Notes: generated by a model from the sequence alone, not told the origin. A stretch of 64,000 nucleotides of DNA from Corynebacterium sp. 13CS0277 (GCF_002994655.1 NZ_PPDL01000006.1:62001-126000), one strand, 5' to 3'. Shown: positions 41,177 through 50,845, counted from the first letter of the stretch. Translations and numbers: made by a program.

Positions 41177-42436
41177 TTAGCCGGAACTGGGAAACAGTGT
41201 GGTGGCCATGGTGGCGCGGCGGGCGTCTTCGTCGCGGTGGCAGCACCAGTCGCAGTTGTCTGCCCCGCTGGTGTACCAGTGGCAGCAGCTGGTCCGGTAG
41301 TACGCGAGCCGCACACACTGCGGGGCGTCGGGGTCGCTGCCCGCAGAGCTCGCCTCGTCGGCTTCGGTGGCCGCACTGAGGAGCATCTCGGCGCTTTCCT
41401 GCGACTGGACTCGACTGTCGGCGAGGACCTCGACGCCGCAGCTGACGCCCGCGCAGTCAGGGTGCGTATCTGAGTGTGGGGGCGCCTGGCGCAGCAGTTC
41501 CACCCAGCCGCCACGGGCGAGCCCGGGGTCGGCGGCAGCCAGGCCGGCAGCAGTGGCAAAAGCATCACTGGCTGCCAGGAGGTCTTTGCGCACAAGGTTG
41601 CGCAGCATGCCGCACACTGCGGTCATGGTGTTGGCCACCAGGTTGGCGCGGGAGACCCCCGTGGTGGAAAACGCGGCGATGAGCGGCTCCATGGTAGCCA
41701 GGAGCACGCGCCCCAACTCCTGCACGGAATCTGGCGCAGCGGGCGTCTCCTGCTGCCGCCTCCCCACCACGGCATCCTCAGAGGAGTCTCCACCCGGGGT
41801 TCGGCGACTGGCGTCGCCGCCGGCGCGGGTCCTGCGGGCTGCAGCCACCGTGGCGGCCATCCGCGCCCGTGTCCGATGGGCATCGCACGCAGGCTCGCCG
41901 GCGGTGGTGAACAGTGCGCTCGTCGCACCCCGGGTGATGAGCACGGCAGTGCCCGGCGCGCCCACGAGTGCGGGGAGGTCCCCGCCGAGGACCCAGCTGC
42001 CCGCAAGCAGGCATGCCACCCGGTGTGCGAGCCGCTGGTAGGCCAGGGAGCCTGCCTGGCGTGTACGGACGTCGTAGGCGGCGGCGAAGGCATCGACGAT
42101 GGCCTGTGCGCCGTCGGGGGTGGTGAGCATGTCGAGGGGCACGAGGATGGGGTCGTCTCCTGCCGCGCGGAGGTGTTCCACGGTGCGGGCGACGGGCGCG
42201 TCGGCTGCGTGGCTGTGTGCGGCCCACGCGTCGTGTGCCGCGCTCCCCTGGCCGACCGTGCCGTGGGTGGCGGCGTGCTCCCCGCGGTGGGCGGCGTGGT
42301 CGGTCGGCGTATCTTGCGGGTCCACCGTGGTGTAGCGGTATTGAAAGGAGGCCGCGCGCAGGATGCGGTACACCCCCGCACCCGAGGTGTGCTCCTCGCC
42401 CGGTGTGCCGGGGGCGGGCGCGTGTGGGGTGGTCAC
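41177..42436 (-). CDS. FhuF-like [2Fe-2S] protein
   Basis: A 419-aa protein whose C-terminus carries the Cys pattern C384-C385-x9-C395-x2-C398 (in TSCCHWYTSGADNCDWCC). This resembles the unusual C-C-x10-C-x2-C [2Fe-2S] site of FhuF, the ferric-siderophore reductase, with one residue fewer in the loop and an extra Cys399. The rest is Ala-rich and not recognisable by eye. The start is GTG 42436, overlapping the stop of the SNF2-type gene (GTGA). Iron reduction is the inference from the motif; the partner gene suggests a different use is possible. Confidence 0.65.
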   Translation of the reverse strand: MTTPHAPAPGTPGEEHTSGAGVYRILRAASFQYRYTTVDPQDTPTDHAAHRGEHAATHGTVGQGSAAHDAWAAHSHAADAPVARTVEHLRAAGDDPILVPLDMLTTPDGAQAIVDAFAAAYDVRTRQAGSLAYQRLAHRVACLLAGSWVLGGDLPALVGAPGTAVLITRGATSALFTTAGEPACDAHRTRARMAATVAAARRTRAGGDASRRTPGGDSSEDAVVGRRQQETPAAPDSVQELGRVLLATMEPLIAAFSTTGVSRANLVANTMTAVCGMLRNLVRKDLLAASDAFATAAGLAAADPGLARGGWVELLRQAPPHSDTHPDCAGVSCGVEVLADSRVQSQESAEMLLSAATEADEASSAGSDPDAPQCVRLAYYRTSCCHWYTSGADNCDWCCHRDEDARRATMATTLFPSSG

Positions 42437-45400
42437 GGGGTGTTCTCCTCGGGGGGTGCCGGGGTGGACTGCGGTGCGGTGTGGTGCGTTTCTGCGGGCG
42501 CGGTGTCTGCTGGTGCCTCTGCGCCCGGCGTCCCTTCTGCGTTGTGTGGGCGCCCGGTCGTCCCCGCGCTCTTTGGTGTGTCCGTGTGCGTATTCCCGAG
42601 GGGTGCCGCGGCTACACCGGCAGGCGCGGGCACGTCGCCGAATTCGGTGGCGATCGGGGCTGCGGCGTCGAAGCCCAGGCGGGCGCGTTCCTCGGCGATG
42701 ATGGTGGCGGCGAGTGCCGGTTCGGTGATGTCGACAGCGTCGGGGGTGCTGCTCGTGACCTCACTGCGGCGGGCGTAGGAGTCGAAGGTGGCGCGTTTGG
42801 GGGCGAGGATCTCTAGCATGCGTTCGTCGACAGTGTCGGCGCCAATAAGCCGGTGCACGTGGACCTTGCGGGTTTGCCCCATCCGGAAGGCGCGGGCGAT
42901 GGCTTGGTCTTCGATAGTGGGTTTGACCTGTGGTTCGGCGAGCACGATGACGCTGGCGGCCTGGATGTTGAGCCCCACACCGCCGGCGGTGATCTGGGCG
43001 AGGAGGACCGCGCCGGCGGGGGCGGCGCCGAGTGCGTCGACCATCTCTTGGCGCTGTGGGGCGCTCACGCTGCCGGTGATGGTGCCGACGACGCGGTCGC
43101 CGAGGTAGTGCTGGAGGACGTCGAGGACGTCGAGGAAGTAGGTGAAGACGATGACTTTGCGGTCGGCGGACTCGGCTTCCTCCACGATGTCGAGGATGCG
43201 TTCCACCTTGGCGGGCATGCTCGGCGCTGGGGCCGCGGCGGGGCGCCCGGCCGCAGCATGACCCGGGTCCTGCTCCACTGCTGCCCCTTCTGGGTCGTCG
43301 AGGCGGTCGGGGTCGTCTGGCGCGGTGTCCTGCGGGGGTTGCCAGCCGGCGAGAAACGCCGCCCGGCGCATCGCCATCCAGCTCCCGGAGGCGACCGCCT
43401 CCCGGTAGGCGGCCTCGTCGCCTGCGGTGAGTTCGACGATGTCGTCTTCCTCGAGTTTCTCGGGCAGCTCGTCGAGCACATCCACCTGGTTGCGGCGCAG
43501 GTACGCCGGGGCGATGGCGCGGGCGAAGGCCATCGCCCCCATCTGCGTCGCGCCCCGGCCCAGCAACTCGGGCTGCACGTAGCGGATGAGGGTGGTGAAC
43601 TCCTCCACCCGGTTCTCCAGGGGCGTGCCGGTGAGCAGCAGGGCGTAGTCGACCTGGTCGATGAGCGCGGCAACCGCCTGGGAGCGGCGGGCGGTGGGGT
43701 TTTTCACCAGGTGGGCTTCGTCGACGATGAGGGTTTCCGCCGCGCTGAGGTCGAGGGCGCGGGCCCCTTCGAAGGTGCACACGAGGAACCCACCCTGGTT
43801 CACCCACTGCGCGCGGCTGGCTTCCTTGTCCGGCCCGTGGGCTTTCACCGCCGGCAGGGTGGAGAATTTCGCCAATTCTCGCATCCAGTTGAGCACCACG
43901 CTGGCGGGGCAGACGACGACGATGTGGCTGGCTCCCGCATCAGCGGCGGCGAGGTGCGCCGCCCAGGCGATGGCCTGGATGGTTTTGCCCAGGCCCATCT
44001 CGTCCCCGAGGACGGTTTTGCGGCGCACCACCGCGAATTTCGCGCCGAATGCCTGGTAGCCACGCAGGAACGTGTCCGGGGTGAGATAGTCGCGCAGCAG
44101 GGTGAGGTTCCGGATGGCGGCGATGGTGTCCGGGTCGGTGAACCCCACATGTTCGGCGTCGAGGCGCAGCAGGTCGGCGAGCAAGCTCTGGTAGCGGGCC
44201 GGTGCCCGAAGGTAGTCCTCCCACACGTCCGGGCCCGGGTCCAGCACGCGAGCGGCGGCAAAGATCGCCGGGTCCGCCTGCGCCCACTGCAGGTCGTCGA
44301 CTAATTGGTCGATGGGGTCGTGCGCGCCTGCGTTCTCGGCGAAGGCCAGCCAGCGGCGCTGCCCGAGCCGATCGCCCGCGCCTAAGGTGGCGGCGGTGGG
44401 CAGCGCGCGGGCACACCCGGCCAGGCGCTGCACCCGGGCGGTGTCCTGCGGCTGCTGGGCGAGGACCTGCCCGTAGCGGTGCAGAATGCCGACGAGTTCG
44501 ACGGCGTGGGGGCTGGGCTCGTGGCCGATGCGGGTGGCGTGGCGGGCGGCGGCCTCCGCGCGCAAGCTCTGCGCGGCGGCTTTCATGCGGCGGGCGGTCG
44601 CCTCCCCGATGCCGTTGACCCGGGTGAGGTCCTCCACCCGGGCGGCGAGCACCTGCGCCACGGTCGTGATACCCACGGCGTCCAGGCCGCTAAAGCGCAG
44701 GCGCTGGCTAGTGGCGTCTTTGAGCTTCTCCACGGGCATCTGCGCCAGCAGCACCTCCACCCGTTCCTGCGTGAGGGCCTGCAGGGCGGTCTCTGCGGCG
44801 GCCCGCAGGCGCACCACACTGTTGGGGTCGGCATCCCAGGCGCGCACCGCAGCCACAAGTGCATCAAGCTGGTCCGCGTCAATCCAGCGGAACTCCGCGT
44901 CCCGGCAATCCGCAGCCGCAAGCACCCGCTGCCGGGCGGTCGCCACGAACTCCTCCGGCACCCGCGGGTCCCCCTCCCACAGGGCGACCCCGGTGGATTC
45001 CTGCAGGGCGACCGCCGACTGGAACAGCTGCTGGGAGGCCTGGAAAGACTGGTAGGCCCCGTCGCGTAGTTGGAGGAACACCTCCCGCAAGGCTTGGGCC
45101 TCTGCAAGCGCTTCGGCCGGCGGGGGCGAAAACAGCGCCCGCACCCGGCTGACGAGAGCCTTCGCCGCGAGCGTGCGGCGCGCCGGCAAACCGGCCAGCA
45201 GGTGTTGGACGTCGACGAGCGCCTGGCGGGACTGCGCGTCCGCGGCGAGCAGGAAACCAGCGTAGGTATCGCGCGCCCACTCAATGCTGCCCGGGTCGAC
45301 GAGCGTGATGACGGGAAGCTCGGCGGGGGCCTGTTCCGCCTGCGCGGCGGCAGCACTCGCGGATACCTGAGTCGCGTCCTGCCCGCCCGGGGCGTGCGCA

Positions 45401-45660
45401 CCGGCAGCATCCACGTCCCCCGGGAAGTCGGCAGCGGTGGCGGCCGGCACCGCCGCGCCAGCCTCGGCGTCGGCGGGCGCGGCAGGCGGCTGAGCCGAGG
45501 CGTAGGGCAGACGCACCACGGTGTGCAGCAGCGGCGGCTGCTCACTGTGGGCGATTGCGTACACCATGTGGTTCGCGCTCGTGAGCACCGGCATGTAGAA
45601 ATCGGCAGCCTCAATAATGGTCTGTAGCTCCGCGCGGCTCAGGGCAGTCATGGCAGACAT
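42433..45660 (-). CDS. SNF2-family (SWI2/SNF2-type) ATPase / helicase-like protein
   Basis: A 1075-aa protein. An N-terminal region of about 540 residues includes a helix-hairpin-helix (RVNGIGEATARRM, around 347-360). The SNF2 motor follows: Walker A GDEMGLGKT (552-560), DEAH (647-650), LTGTP (676-680) and motif VI QAIARAFRMGQT (919-930). The last 70 residues are Pro/Thr-rich. SNF2 ATPases translocate on duplex DNA; RNA-polymerase recycling (RapA-like) and repair are known bacterial roles. It is followed by, and overlaps, the FhuF-like gene. Confidence 0.88.
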   Translation of the reverse strand: MSAMTALSRAELQTIIEAADFYMPVLTSANHMVYAIAHSEQPPLLHTVVRLPYASAQPPAAPADAEAGAAVPAATAADFPGDVDAAGAHAPGGQDATQVSASAAAAQAEQAPAELPVITLVDPGSIEWARDTYAGFLLAADAQSRQALVDVQHLLAGLPARRTLAAKALVSRVRALFSPPPAEALAEAQALREVFLQLRDGAYQSFQASQQLFQSAVALQESTGVALWEGDPRVPEEFVATARQRVLAAADCRDAEFRWIDADQLDALVAAVRAWDADPNSVVRLRAAAETALQALTQERVEVLLAQMPVEKLKDATSQRLRFSGLDAVGITTVAQVLAARVEDLTRVNGIGEATARRMKAAAQSLRAEAAARHATRIGHEPSPHAVELVGILHRYGQVLAQQPQDTARVQRLAGCARALPTAATLGAGDRLGQRRWLAFAENAGAHDPIDQLVDDLQWAQADPAIFAAARVLDPGPDVWEDYLRAPARYQSLLADLLRLDAEHVGFTDPDTIAAIRNLTLLRDYLTPDTFLRGYQAFGAKFAVVRRKTVLGDEMGLGKTIQAIAWAAHLAAADAGASHIVVVCPASVVLNWMRELAKFSTLPAVKAHGPDKEASRAQWVNQGGFLVCTFEGARALDLSAAETLIVDEAHLVKNPTARRSQAVAALIDQVDYALLLTGTPLENRVEEFTTLIRYVQPELLGRGATQMGAMAFARAIAPAYLRRNQVDVLDELPEKLEEDDIVELTAGDEAAYREAVASGSWMAMRRAAFLAGWQPPQDTAPDDPDRLDDPEGAAVEQDPGHAAAGRPAAAPAPSMPAKVERILDIVEEAESADRKVIVFTYFLDVLDVLQHYLGDRVVGTITGSVSAPQRQEMVDALGAAPAGAVLLAQITAGGVGLNIQAASVIVLAEPQVKPTIEDQAIARAFRMGQTRKVHVHRLIGADTVDERMLEILAPKRATFDSYARRSEVTSSTPDAVDITEPALAATIIAEERARLGFDAAAPIATEFGDVPAPAGVAAAPLGNTHTDTPKSAGTTGRPHNAEGTPGAEAPADTAPAETHHTAPQSTPAPPEENTP

Positions 45661-46069
45661 TCTGCCACCGCCGACCCCGCACCCGGCCCCCGCCTGCGCG
45701 CCGCGCGTCAGACCAACCCTTAGCGCCCGCCGGTGCGCCCGGTTCCGGCCCGAACCACGTGCCGTGCCGCGCGGAATGCCTGGGGGCTGTGGGACGGCCG
45801 GGGAGCGTGAGCGTCAGGGTGGGTGGTGGACTCGGCAGGAGTGCGCGAGTGTGTGCGCTATGATGTCTGGCGAGTGTGCGAGCACCTGTCTACGACTCCG
45901 CAAGGCGTGCCCGCACCACAGGCCGCACAAGCACCTTCAAAAGTGCTGTTGAGCGGGGCAAACAGGGGGATGATTCCGGGGGCGGGGATGATTTGGACTT
46001 CGTCCACCCACACACTAAAGTGGATTTGCATCTATCATTTCTCGAGTTTTCACAGAAAGATCTCCGACT
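45661..46069. other. Divergent intergenic region SNF2 / TetR
   Basis: 409 bp, GC-poorer near the TetR start. It has an 18-bp imperfect palindrome (45930-45947). No gene is seen. Confidence 0.5.
45930..45947. promoter_or_regulatory. Imperfect 18-bp palindrome, possible TetR operator
   Basis: AGCACCTTCAAAAGTGCT is symmetrical except at one pair. Its length suits a TetR dimer, and it lies 120 bp upstream of the TetR gene. Confidence 0.3.
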
Positions 46070-46654
46070 GTGCGCTCCGACGCCCTAGCACGCCGCGAAC
46101 GAATCATCACGGCCGCGTGTGAACTGTTTTCGACCAACGCCCACAACGTCAGCCTCGACACCGTCGCTGAGCGGGCCCAGGTCGGCATCGCGACCCTGTA
46201 CCGCAACTTCCCCGACCGCACCGCCCTCCTCGTGGCGTGCGGCGGCCGATTCTTCGCCGAGGCCCAGCAGCTGCAGGACGACGTCCTGAAGTACTTCCAC
46301 ACCAACCCGGAGCACTGGTGGTACACCTACGTCGACGGCCTGGTGAACATGGGCGTCTCCATCCTCGTGTCCTCCTTCGCACCCGACGATCTGTCGACCC
46401 TGCCGGCGGAGGTCGCCGACGCACGCGCGCTGGCATCGAGCAAGGGCGAAAAGATCATCGCCATGGCCAAGGATGCCGGCCTGGTGCACAAGGACGTGCA
46501 CCACAACACCTTCATCGTCGGGCTCATCACCGTGACCCGTCCCCCGGTGCCGGGCATCGTCGCCCTGGAGCCGAACATCACCCACAACCTCGTGGACCTG
46601 TTCCTCTCCGGGCTCAAGCACGGCAGCATGCGCGGCCTGCGCTACCCGGACTAA
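46070..46654 (+). CDS. TetR-family transcriptional regulator
   Basis: A 194-aa regulator. The N-terminal helix-turn-helix is typical: RERIITAACELFS, VSLDTVAERAQVGIATLYRNFPDRTALL. The C-terminal ligand domain is not assignable to a subfamily by eye. The start is GTG 46070; the upstream Shine-Dalgarno sequence is weak. It is divergent from the SNF2/FhuF-like pair, which makes that pair a candidate target, although proximity is the only evidence. Confidence 0.9.
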   Translation: MRSDALARRERIITAACELFSTNAHNVSLDTVAERAQVGIATLYRNFPDRTALLVACGGRFFAEAQQLQDDVLKYFHTNPEHWWYTYVDGLVNMGVSILVSSFAPDDLSTLPAEVADARALASSKGEKIIAMAKDAGLVHKDVHHNTFIVGLITVTRPPVPGIVALEPNITHNLVDLFLSGLKHGSMRGLRYPD

Positions 46655-46696
46655 GCCGCACCACAACCACTGCGGCCACGTTCGTCGCATACTCCC

Positions 46697-46729
46697 CCGC
46701 CCGGCACACCAGCTGCGTGTGCCGGGCGG
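46697..46729 (+). terminator. 12-bp hairpin after the TetR gene
   Basis: CCGCCCGGCACA (46697-46708) and TGTGCCGGGCGG (46718-46729), perfect, with a 9-nt loop, 42 nt after the stop. The plus strand then reads TGGTGTTCC. Confidence 0.65.
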
Positions 46730-46847
46730 TGGTGTTCCTCCAGCCGCCACACCCAAGCCCCACAGCGCACCCGTGGACCCCATCACGCGGGCATCCCCCG
46801 CCCACCCCAAGTCGGGTACGGCACGCAGCACCCAGAGCACAGACACA

Positions 46848-46893
46848 CACACGCGCCGCAGAGGATCCCTCAGGGATGTCTGCGGCGCGTGTG
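46848..46893. terminator. 15-bp hairpin before the lipoprotein 3' end
   Basis: CACACGCGCCGCAGA (46848-46862) and its exact complement (46879-46893), with an ATCCC/GGGAT stem in the loop. It lies 54 bp past the minus-strand lipoprotein stop, between convergent genes. Confidence 0.65.
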
Positions 46894-46947
46894 GTGCATG
46901 GCGGGTCACCCAAGCGGCAGGGCTGGTGCTGGTAGGCCCCAGCCGGG

Positions 46948-47592
46948 CTACCACATGAGCACAGAGTTCCCCCGGTCGTCCACGCAGGTGAGCACGATGT
47001 TGCCCTGCTCCGAGCAGCTAAACATCGCATCCTCGGCGCGCACGGGCTTCACCGTGGCGAAGTGGACGTTATCGGCGGGATCCTCGCCCTTGAGTGCTGC
47101 CTCGGACACCACTGTGGCGTTCGCGCACCCAAACTCAGGCGATGCGCCCACATAGTGGATGCCATAGGCGTCCCCCGTGGAGCACACCTCCACCTCGGTG
47201 CCGAGGATGTCGACGAGGCTGCCGATCTCCAGCCGCTCGTGCGGCAGGCGGGCCGCAGTATCCGGGTCGTAGTCGTCGCCGCCCCAGAACTTGCCTTCCC
47301 GGCTCGCGACCTGGGGGACTTCCGTCGTCACGACCAGCGGCGGCGGGGTGGTCGGGGTGGTGGTGTCCTCCGCCTCACTCGTCGGCGCTGCCGTGGTGGA
47401 CGCCGGTGCGCTCACCACGGTCGAGGAGGTGACGGTGGGGGCCACGCCCGCCAGCACGCTGCTCGTCGGATCGGCGGCATCATCCGACTGCCCGCAGGCG
47501 ACGAGGGCTGCGGCGGTGATCAGTGCTGCGGCGGCCGCGGCTGCGGGGCGCGCCGCACCGCGCGCCCACAGGCAAACGGCTGCTGCCCGCAT
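46948..47592 (-). CDS. Putative lipoprotein of unknown function
   Basis: 214 aa. The N-terminus has a charged start, a long Ala-rich hydrophobic stretch and the lipobox LVAC (Cys33), so it should be a lipid-anchored exported protein. A Thr/Ser/Pro-rich linker (about 40-90) follows, then a compact domain with four Cys (in CSTGD, GCANA, FSCSEQ and LTCVDD) that could form two disulfides. AGGAGGG lies 9 nt upstream of its ATG, inside the end of hisS, 2 bp past the hisS stop. No function is assigned. Confidence 0.8.
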   Translation of the reverse strand: MRAAAVCLWARGAARPAAAAAAALITAAALVACGQSDDAADPTSSVLAGVAPTVTSSTVVSAPASTTAAPTSEAEDTTTPTTPPPLVVTTEVPQVASREGKFWGGDDYDPDTAARLPHERLEIGSLVDILGTEVEVCSTGDAYGIHYVGASPEFGCANATVVSEAALKGEDPADNVHFATVKPVRAEDAMFSCSEQGNIVLTCVDDRGNSVLMW

Positions 47593-47594
47593 GA

Positions 47595-48902
47595 TTAGTG
47601 GCCCTCCTGAGTGGCATCCTGTGCCGCACCCAGGGCGGCCGCGATGAAGCCGACGGCCTCCGCGCGGGGCACGGAGTGCTGCTCCCGGGTGCGCATGTTC
47701 TTCACGACGACCTCGCCGGCGGCGAGCTCCGCCTCCCCGAGCACGAGCGCCAGCGTCGCACCCGAGCGGTCCGCGCCCTTCATCGCGCCCTTGAGGCCGC
47801 GATCGCCGAAGCTCATGTCGGCGGCAATACCGGCGCGGCGCAGCTCGGCGACGAGCAACGCCATCGCCGACTTCGCTTCCGCACCCAGGGGCACACCGAA
47901 GACGTCGACGCGGGCGGCCGTATCCAGGGCAATCCCCTCGGCCTCCATCGCGAGCAGCACCCGGTCGATACCGATGCCGAAGCCGATGCCCGACAGCTCC
48001 TGCCCACCGAGCTGCGCCATGAGCCCGTCATAGCGGCCACCGCCGCCAATACCGCTCTGCGCGCCCAGACCGTCGTGGACGAACTCGAAACACGTCTTGG
48101 TGTAGTAATCGAGGCCGCGCACCAGGCGCGGGTTGACGACATACGACACCCCCATGTCGTCCAACAGCCCCGTCACGGTCTCAAAGTGGCTGCGGCACGC
48201 ATCATCCAGGTAATCCAGCATCAGCGGCGCATCCGCGGTCATCTCCTTGACCTCCGGGCGCTTATCGTCCAGCACGCGCAGCGGGTTGATCTCCGCGCGC
48301 GCCCGGGTCTCCTCATCCAACGGCAGGGAGAACAGGAATTCCTGCAGCTTCGCCCGGTACTCGGGGCGGCAGTTGCTATCGCCCAGGCTGGTGAGCTCCA
48401 GGCGGTAATCCTTCAGGCCCGCCGCACGATAGCAGGCGTCCGCCAGGGCGATGACCTCGGCGTCGAGCGCCGGGTCATCCACACCGATGGCCTCCACGCC
48501 AACCTGCTGCAGCTGGCGGTAGCGGCCCGCCTGGGGGCGCTCGTAACGGAAGAAGGGGCCCGCGTACACCAGCTTCACGGGCAGCTGCCCGCGATCCAGG
48601 TTGTGCTCGATCACGGCACGCATGACGCCCGCGGTGCCCTCCGGGCGCAGGGTGACACTGCGGCCACCGCGGTCGGCGAAGGTGTACATCTCCTTGCTCA
48701 CCACATCCGTCGACTCGCCCACGCCGCGGGCAAACAGGCCAGTCTCCTCGAACACGGGCAGCTCAATGTGCTGGAACCCATAGGTGCGGGCCGTCGCCGT
48801 GAACAGGTCCCGAATGTGCTGGAACATGGGCGAGGTCGGCGGCACATAGTCCGGCACGCCCTTCGGGGCAGCAAACGGGTGGATCTTCTTCTGGTCAGTC
48901 AT
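47595..48902 (-). CDS. hisS: Histidyl-tRNA synthetase
   Basis: Charges tRNA-His. 435 aa, class II; motif 2 reads [10 protein letters not shown] and the histidine-specific motif reads [11 protein letters not shown] 48902 is the family start. No Shine-Dalgarno sequence precedes it; instead TAGACT (48911-48916 on the minus strand) lies 8 nt upstream, fitting a leaderless transcript. The longer open frame to 48974 has no support. It is co-oriented with the lipoprotein gene and downstream of the MBL hydrolase. Confidence 0.97.
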   Translation of the reverse strand: MTDQKKIHPFAAPKGVPDYVPPTSPMFQHIRDLFTATARTYGFQHIELPVFEETGLFARGVGESTDVVSKEMYTFADRGGRSVTLRPEGTAGVMRAVIEHNLDRGQLPVKLVYAGPFFRYERPQAGRYRQLQQVGVEAIGVDDPALDAEVIALADACYRAAGLKDYRLELTSLGDSNCRPEYRAKLQEFLFSLPLDEETRARAEINPLRVLDDKRPEVKEMTADAPLMLDYLDDACRSHFETVTGLLDDMGVSYVVNPRLVRGLDYYTKTCFEFVHDGLGAQSGIGGGGRYDGLMAQLGGQELSGIGFGIGIDRVLLAMEAEGIALDTAARVDVFGVPLGAEAKSAMALLVAELRRAGIAADMSFGDRGLKGAMKGADRSGATLALVLGEAELAAGEVVVKNMRTREQHSVPRAEAVGFIAAALGAAQDATQEGH

Positions 48903-48919
48903 GGTTAGGAAGTCTAACC
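48903..48919 (-). promoter_or_regulatory. hisS -10 box inside a GGTTAG-N5-CTAACC dyad
   Basis: GGTTAG (48903-48908) and CTAACC (48914-48919) are exact inverted repeats with a 5-bp spacer, directly against the hisS start codon. The -10 candidate TAGACT overlaps it, so a protein or an RNA hairpin could control hisS. Confidence 0.4.
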
Positions 48920-49040
48920 GCTCAGCACCCTCCCCGCGGCCCCGCGGCCCCGCCGCCGGAGGACCGCCAGGCATATCCTCTGCGGTCCGGCTCGCGGGGC
49001 GGGTTCCCGGGGGCGCACATCGCAGTGCGAAGAAGCAGTG

Positions 49041-49691
49041 TTAGGCGATCGCGTCCGGGTCGCGCAGGTAAGGGTTGGTGCGGCGCTCCGCGCGCATGCT
49101 GGTCGCCGGGCCGTGGCCGGGCAGCACGCCCAAGGAGTCGTCCAGGGTGAGGACCTGTTCCTTGAGGCTGCGCACCATCTCCTGCGGGCTGGAATCGGCG
49201 AGATCGGTGCGCCCGATAGAACCGGCGAAGAGCACGTCCCCAGAGAACACCACTTCGTCGCCAACGAGCAGCACGCAGCCCGGGGAGTGGCCGGGGGCGT
49301 GGCGGACTTCGCACTGCATGCCCACCAGGTCGATGACATCGCCATGGTTGAGCGGCTCGAGGTTCTGCAGCGGCGCCATGTCGGCGGCGTTGAAGGCGCG
49401 GGCCGTCTCAGCACTGGTGCCCTCACCGGGCTGCTCCACCATGAACTTATCTGCCGGGTGGAGGTAGACCGGCAGCCCGTAGCGCGCCGCAATCTCGCCC
49501 GCATCCCGGGTGTGGTCAATGTGCCCGTGGGTGAGGACAACGCGCTCGACGGTGAAATCATGCTCGGAGCTAAGGCGAGCGACCATCTCGGCGGCCCCGA
49601 GACCGGGGTCGATGACGGCGGCGCGGCCGCCGTTAACGAGGACGTAACAGTTGGTCTGGTAGGGGCCCAGGGGCGCGTAAAACATCTCCAT
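49041..49691 (-). CDS. Metallo-beta-lactamase-fold hydrolase (glyoxalase II-like)
   Basis: 216 aa. The metal-binding motif is THGHIDHTRD, with later ligands in HAPGHSPGC, FSGDVLF and PGHGP; this pattern is typical of hydroxyacylglutathione hydrolase-like enzymes. Because corynebacteria use mycothiol, the real substrate may be a mycothiol thioester or something else. The ATG at 49691 lacks a Shine-Dalgarno sequence; TAGGAT (49700-49705, minus strand) is 8 nt upstream. It is upstream of hisS. Confidence 0.9.
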   Translation of the reverse strand: MEMFYAPLGPYQTNCYVLVNGGRAAVIDPGLGAAEMVARLSSEHDFTVERVVLTHGHIDHTRDAGEIAARYGLPVYLHPADKFMVEQPGEGTSAETARAFNAADMAPLQNLEPLNHGDVIDLVGMQCEVRHAPGHSPGCVLLVGDEVVFSGDVLFAGSIGRTDLADSSPQEMVRSLKEQVLTLDDSLGVLPGHGPATSMRAERRTNPYLRDPDAIA

Positions 49692-49999
49692 AGCCGCCCA
49701 TCCTAGGTGCCTGCCGCCGGGCGGTGGGGTGGGCGAGGCCGGAGACACTGCACTAAGATGTCTGCGTACCTGCGCCACCACCCCGGTGGCCACCCGGGAG
49801 AACCCCGCTGCTCCAGGGCGGGGATCGCGCCACACGCACGCAGCCCTTGCGGGCAGCGATGTGGTTGCGTCAACCCCTCCCAGCTGACCCCCGCAGCAGC
49901 CGCCAGATACGCACCGGCACATCCGGCGCGTGGTGGTCACACGCGCTGCGGTGGTGTCAGCGCCCACCGTAGAACAACGCACCAAGCAAAGAAGAGACT
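49692..49999. other. Divergent intergenic region MBL hydrolase / cyclophilin
   Basis: 308 bp with the leaderless promoter candidate for the hydrolase at one end and a small GCGCGTG/CACGCGC hairpin (49927-49947) near the cyclophilin start. No gene. Confidence 0.5.
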
Positions 50000-50845
50000 G
50001 TGTCGAACAACAGCCCGCGCCTCGACGAGGCCATGAAGAAGCTCGATGGTGAGCTCAAACGCCGCGACCGCGCCGAGAAGGCCAAGCCGCTGAGCGTGGC
50101 CCTGGCCGCCCTCGTCGTCCTCGGCGTGATCACCGGCGGTATCTGGTTCGCCGCCACCCGCGGCGGCGACGATGCCGACACCCAGGCAGCCGCCTCCTCC
50201 ACGGAGATCACCCCCGACTACCCGATGCTGAAGACCTCCCTGGACACCCCGCTCCCGGAGACCGTCAGCTGCGAGTACTCCAGCGACGGCCTGGAGGCCG
50301 CCAAGCAGGTGAGCCTGCCGCCGACCACCGGTGTGCCGACCACCGGCGCAGTGACGCTGACGCTGAAGACCAACGACGGCGACATCCCGATGGTGCTCGA
50401 TCGTTCCGTCTCGCCGTGCACGGTCAACGCCATCACCCACATGGCCAAGGAGAAGTACTACGACAACACCGTGTGCCACCGCATCACCACCCAGGGCATC
50501 CACGTCCTGCAGTGCGGTGACCCGACCGGCACCGGCACGGGCGGCCCCGGCTTCTCCTTTGCCGACGAGTTCCCCGTCAACGACGAGTCGCAGAACACCG
50601 GCACCCCGGTGACCTACCCGCGCGGCTCCATCGCCATGGCGAACTCCGGCGCCAACACCAACGGCTCCCAGTTCTTCCTCAACTACGGCACCTCCCCGCT
50701 GCCGGCGAACTACACCTACTTCGGTGAGGTCGGCGAGGAAGGCCTGAAGACCCTCGACACCATCGCCGCCCGCGGCGCTGAAGGCGGCGTGAGCGATGGG
50801 GCTCCCGCCGAGACTGTCACCATTGAGCAGGCGACCGTCTCCTAA
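50000..50845 (+). CDS. Membrane-anchored cyclophilin-type peptidyl-prolyl isomerase
   Basis: Predicted to catalyse prolyl cis-trans isomerisation outside the membrane. 281 aa: basic N-terminus, a transmembrane segment (about residues 32-52), a Thr-rich linker, and the cyclophilin domain with YDNTVCHRITTQGIHVLQCGDPTGTG, split as YYDNTVCHRI and GDPTGTGTGGPG, and SQFFLNY. The start is GTG 50000, with purine-rich AAGAAGAGA just upstream. The neighbour is the MBL hydrolase, divergently oriented. Confidence 0.92.
   Translation: MSNNSPRLDEAMKKLDGELKRRDRAEKAKPLSVALAALVVLGVITGGIWFAATRGGDDADTQAAASSTEITPDYPMLKTSLDTPLPETVSCEYSSDGLEAAKQVSLPPTTGVPTTGAVTLTLKTNDGDIPMVLDRSVSPCTVNAITHMAKEKYYDNTVCHRITTQGIHVLQCGDPTGTGTGGPGFSFADEFPVNDESQNTGTPVTYPRGSIAMANSGANTNGSQFFLNYGTSPLPANYTYFGEVGEEGLKTLDTIAARGAEGGVSDGAPAETVTIEQATVS

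Noticed and set aside
48903..48919. DtxR iron box at hisS
   Set aside because: The half-sites are similar, but the 5-bp spacer does not fit the DtxR consensus.
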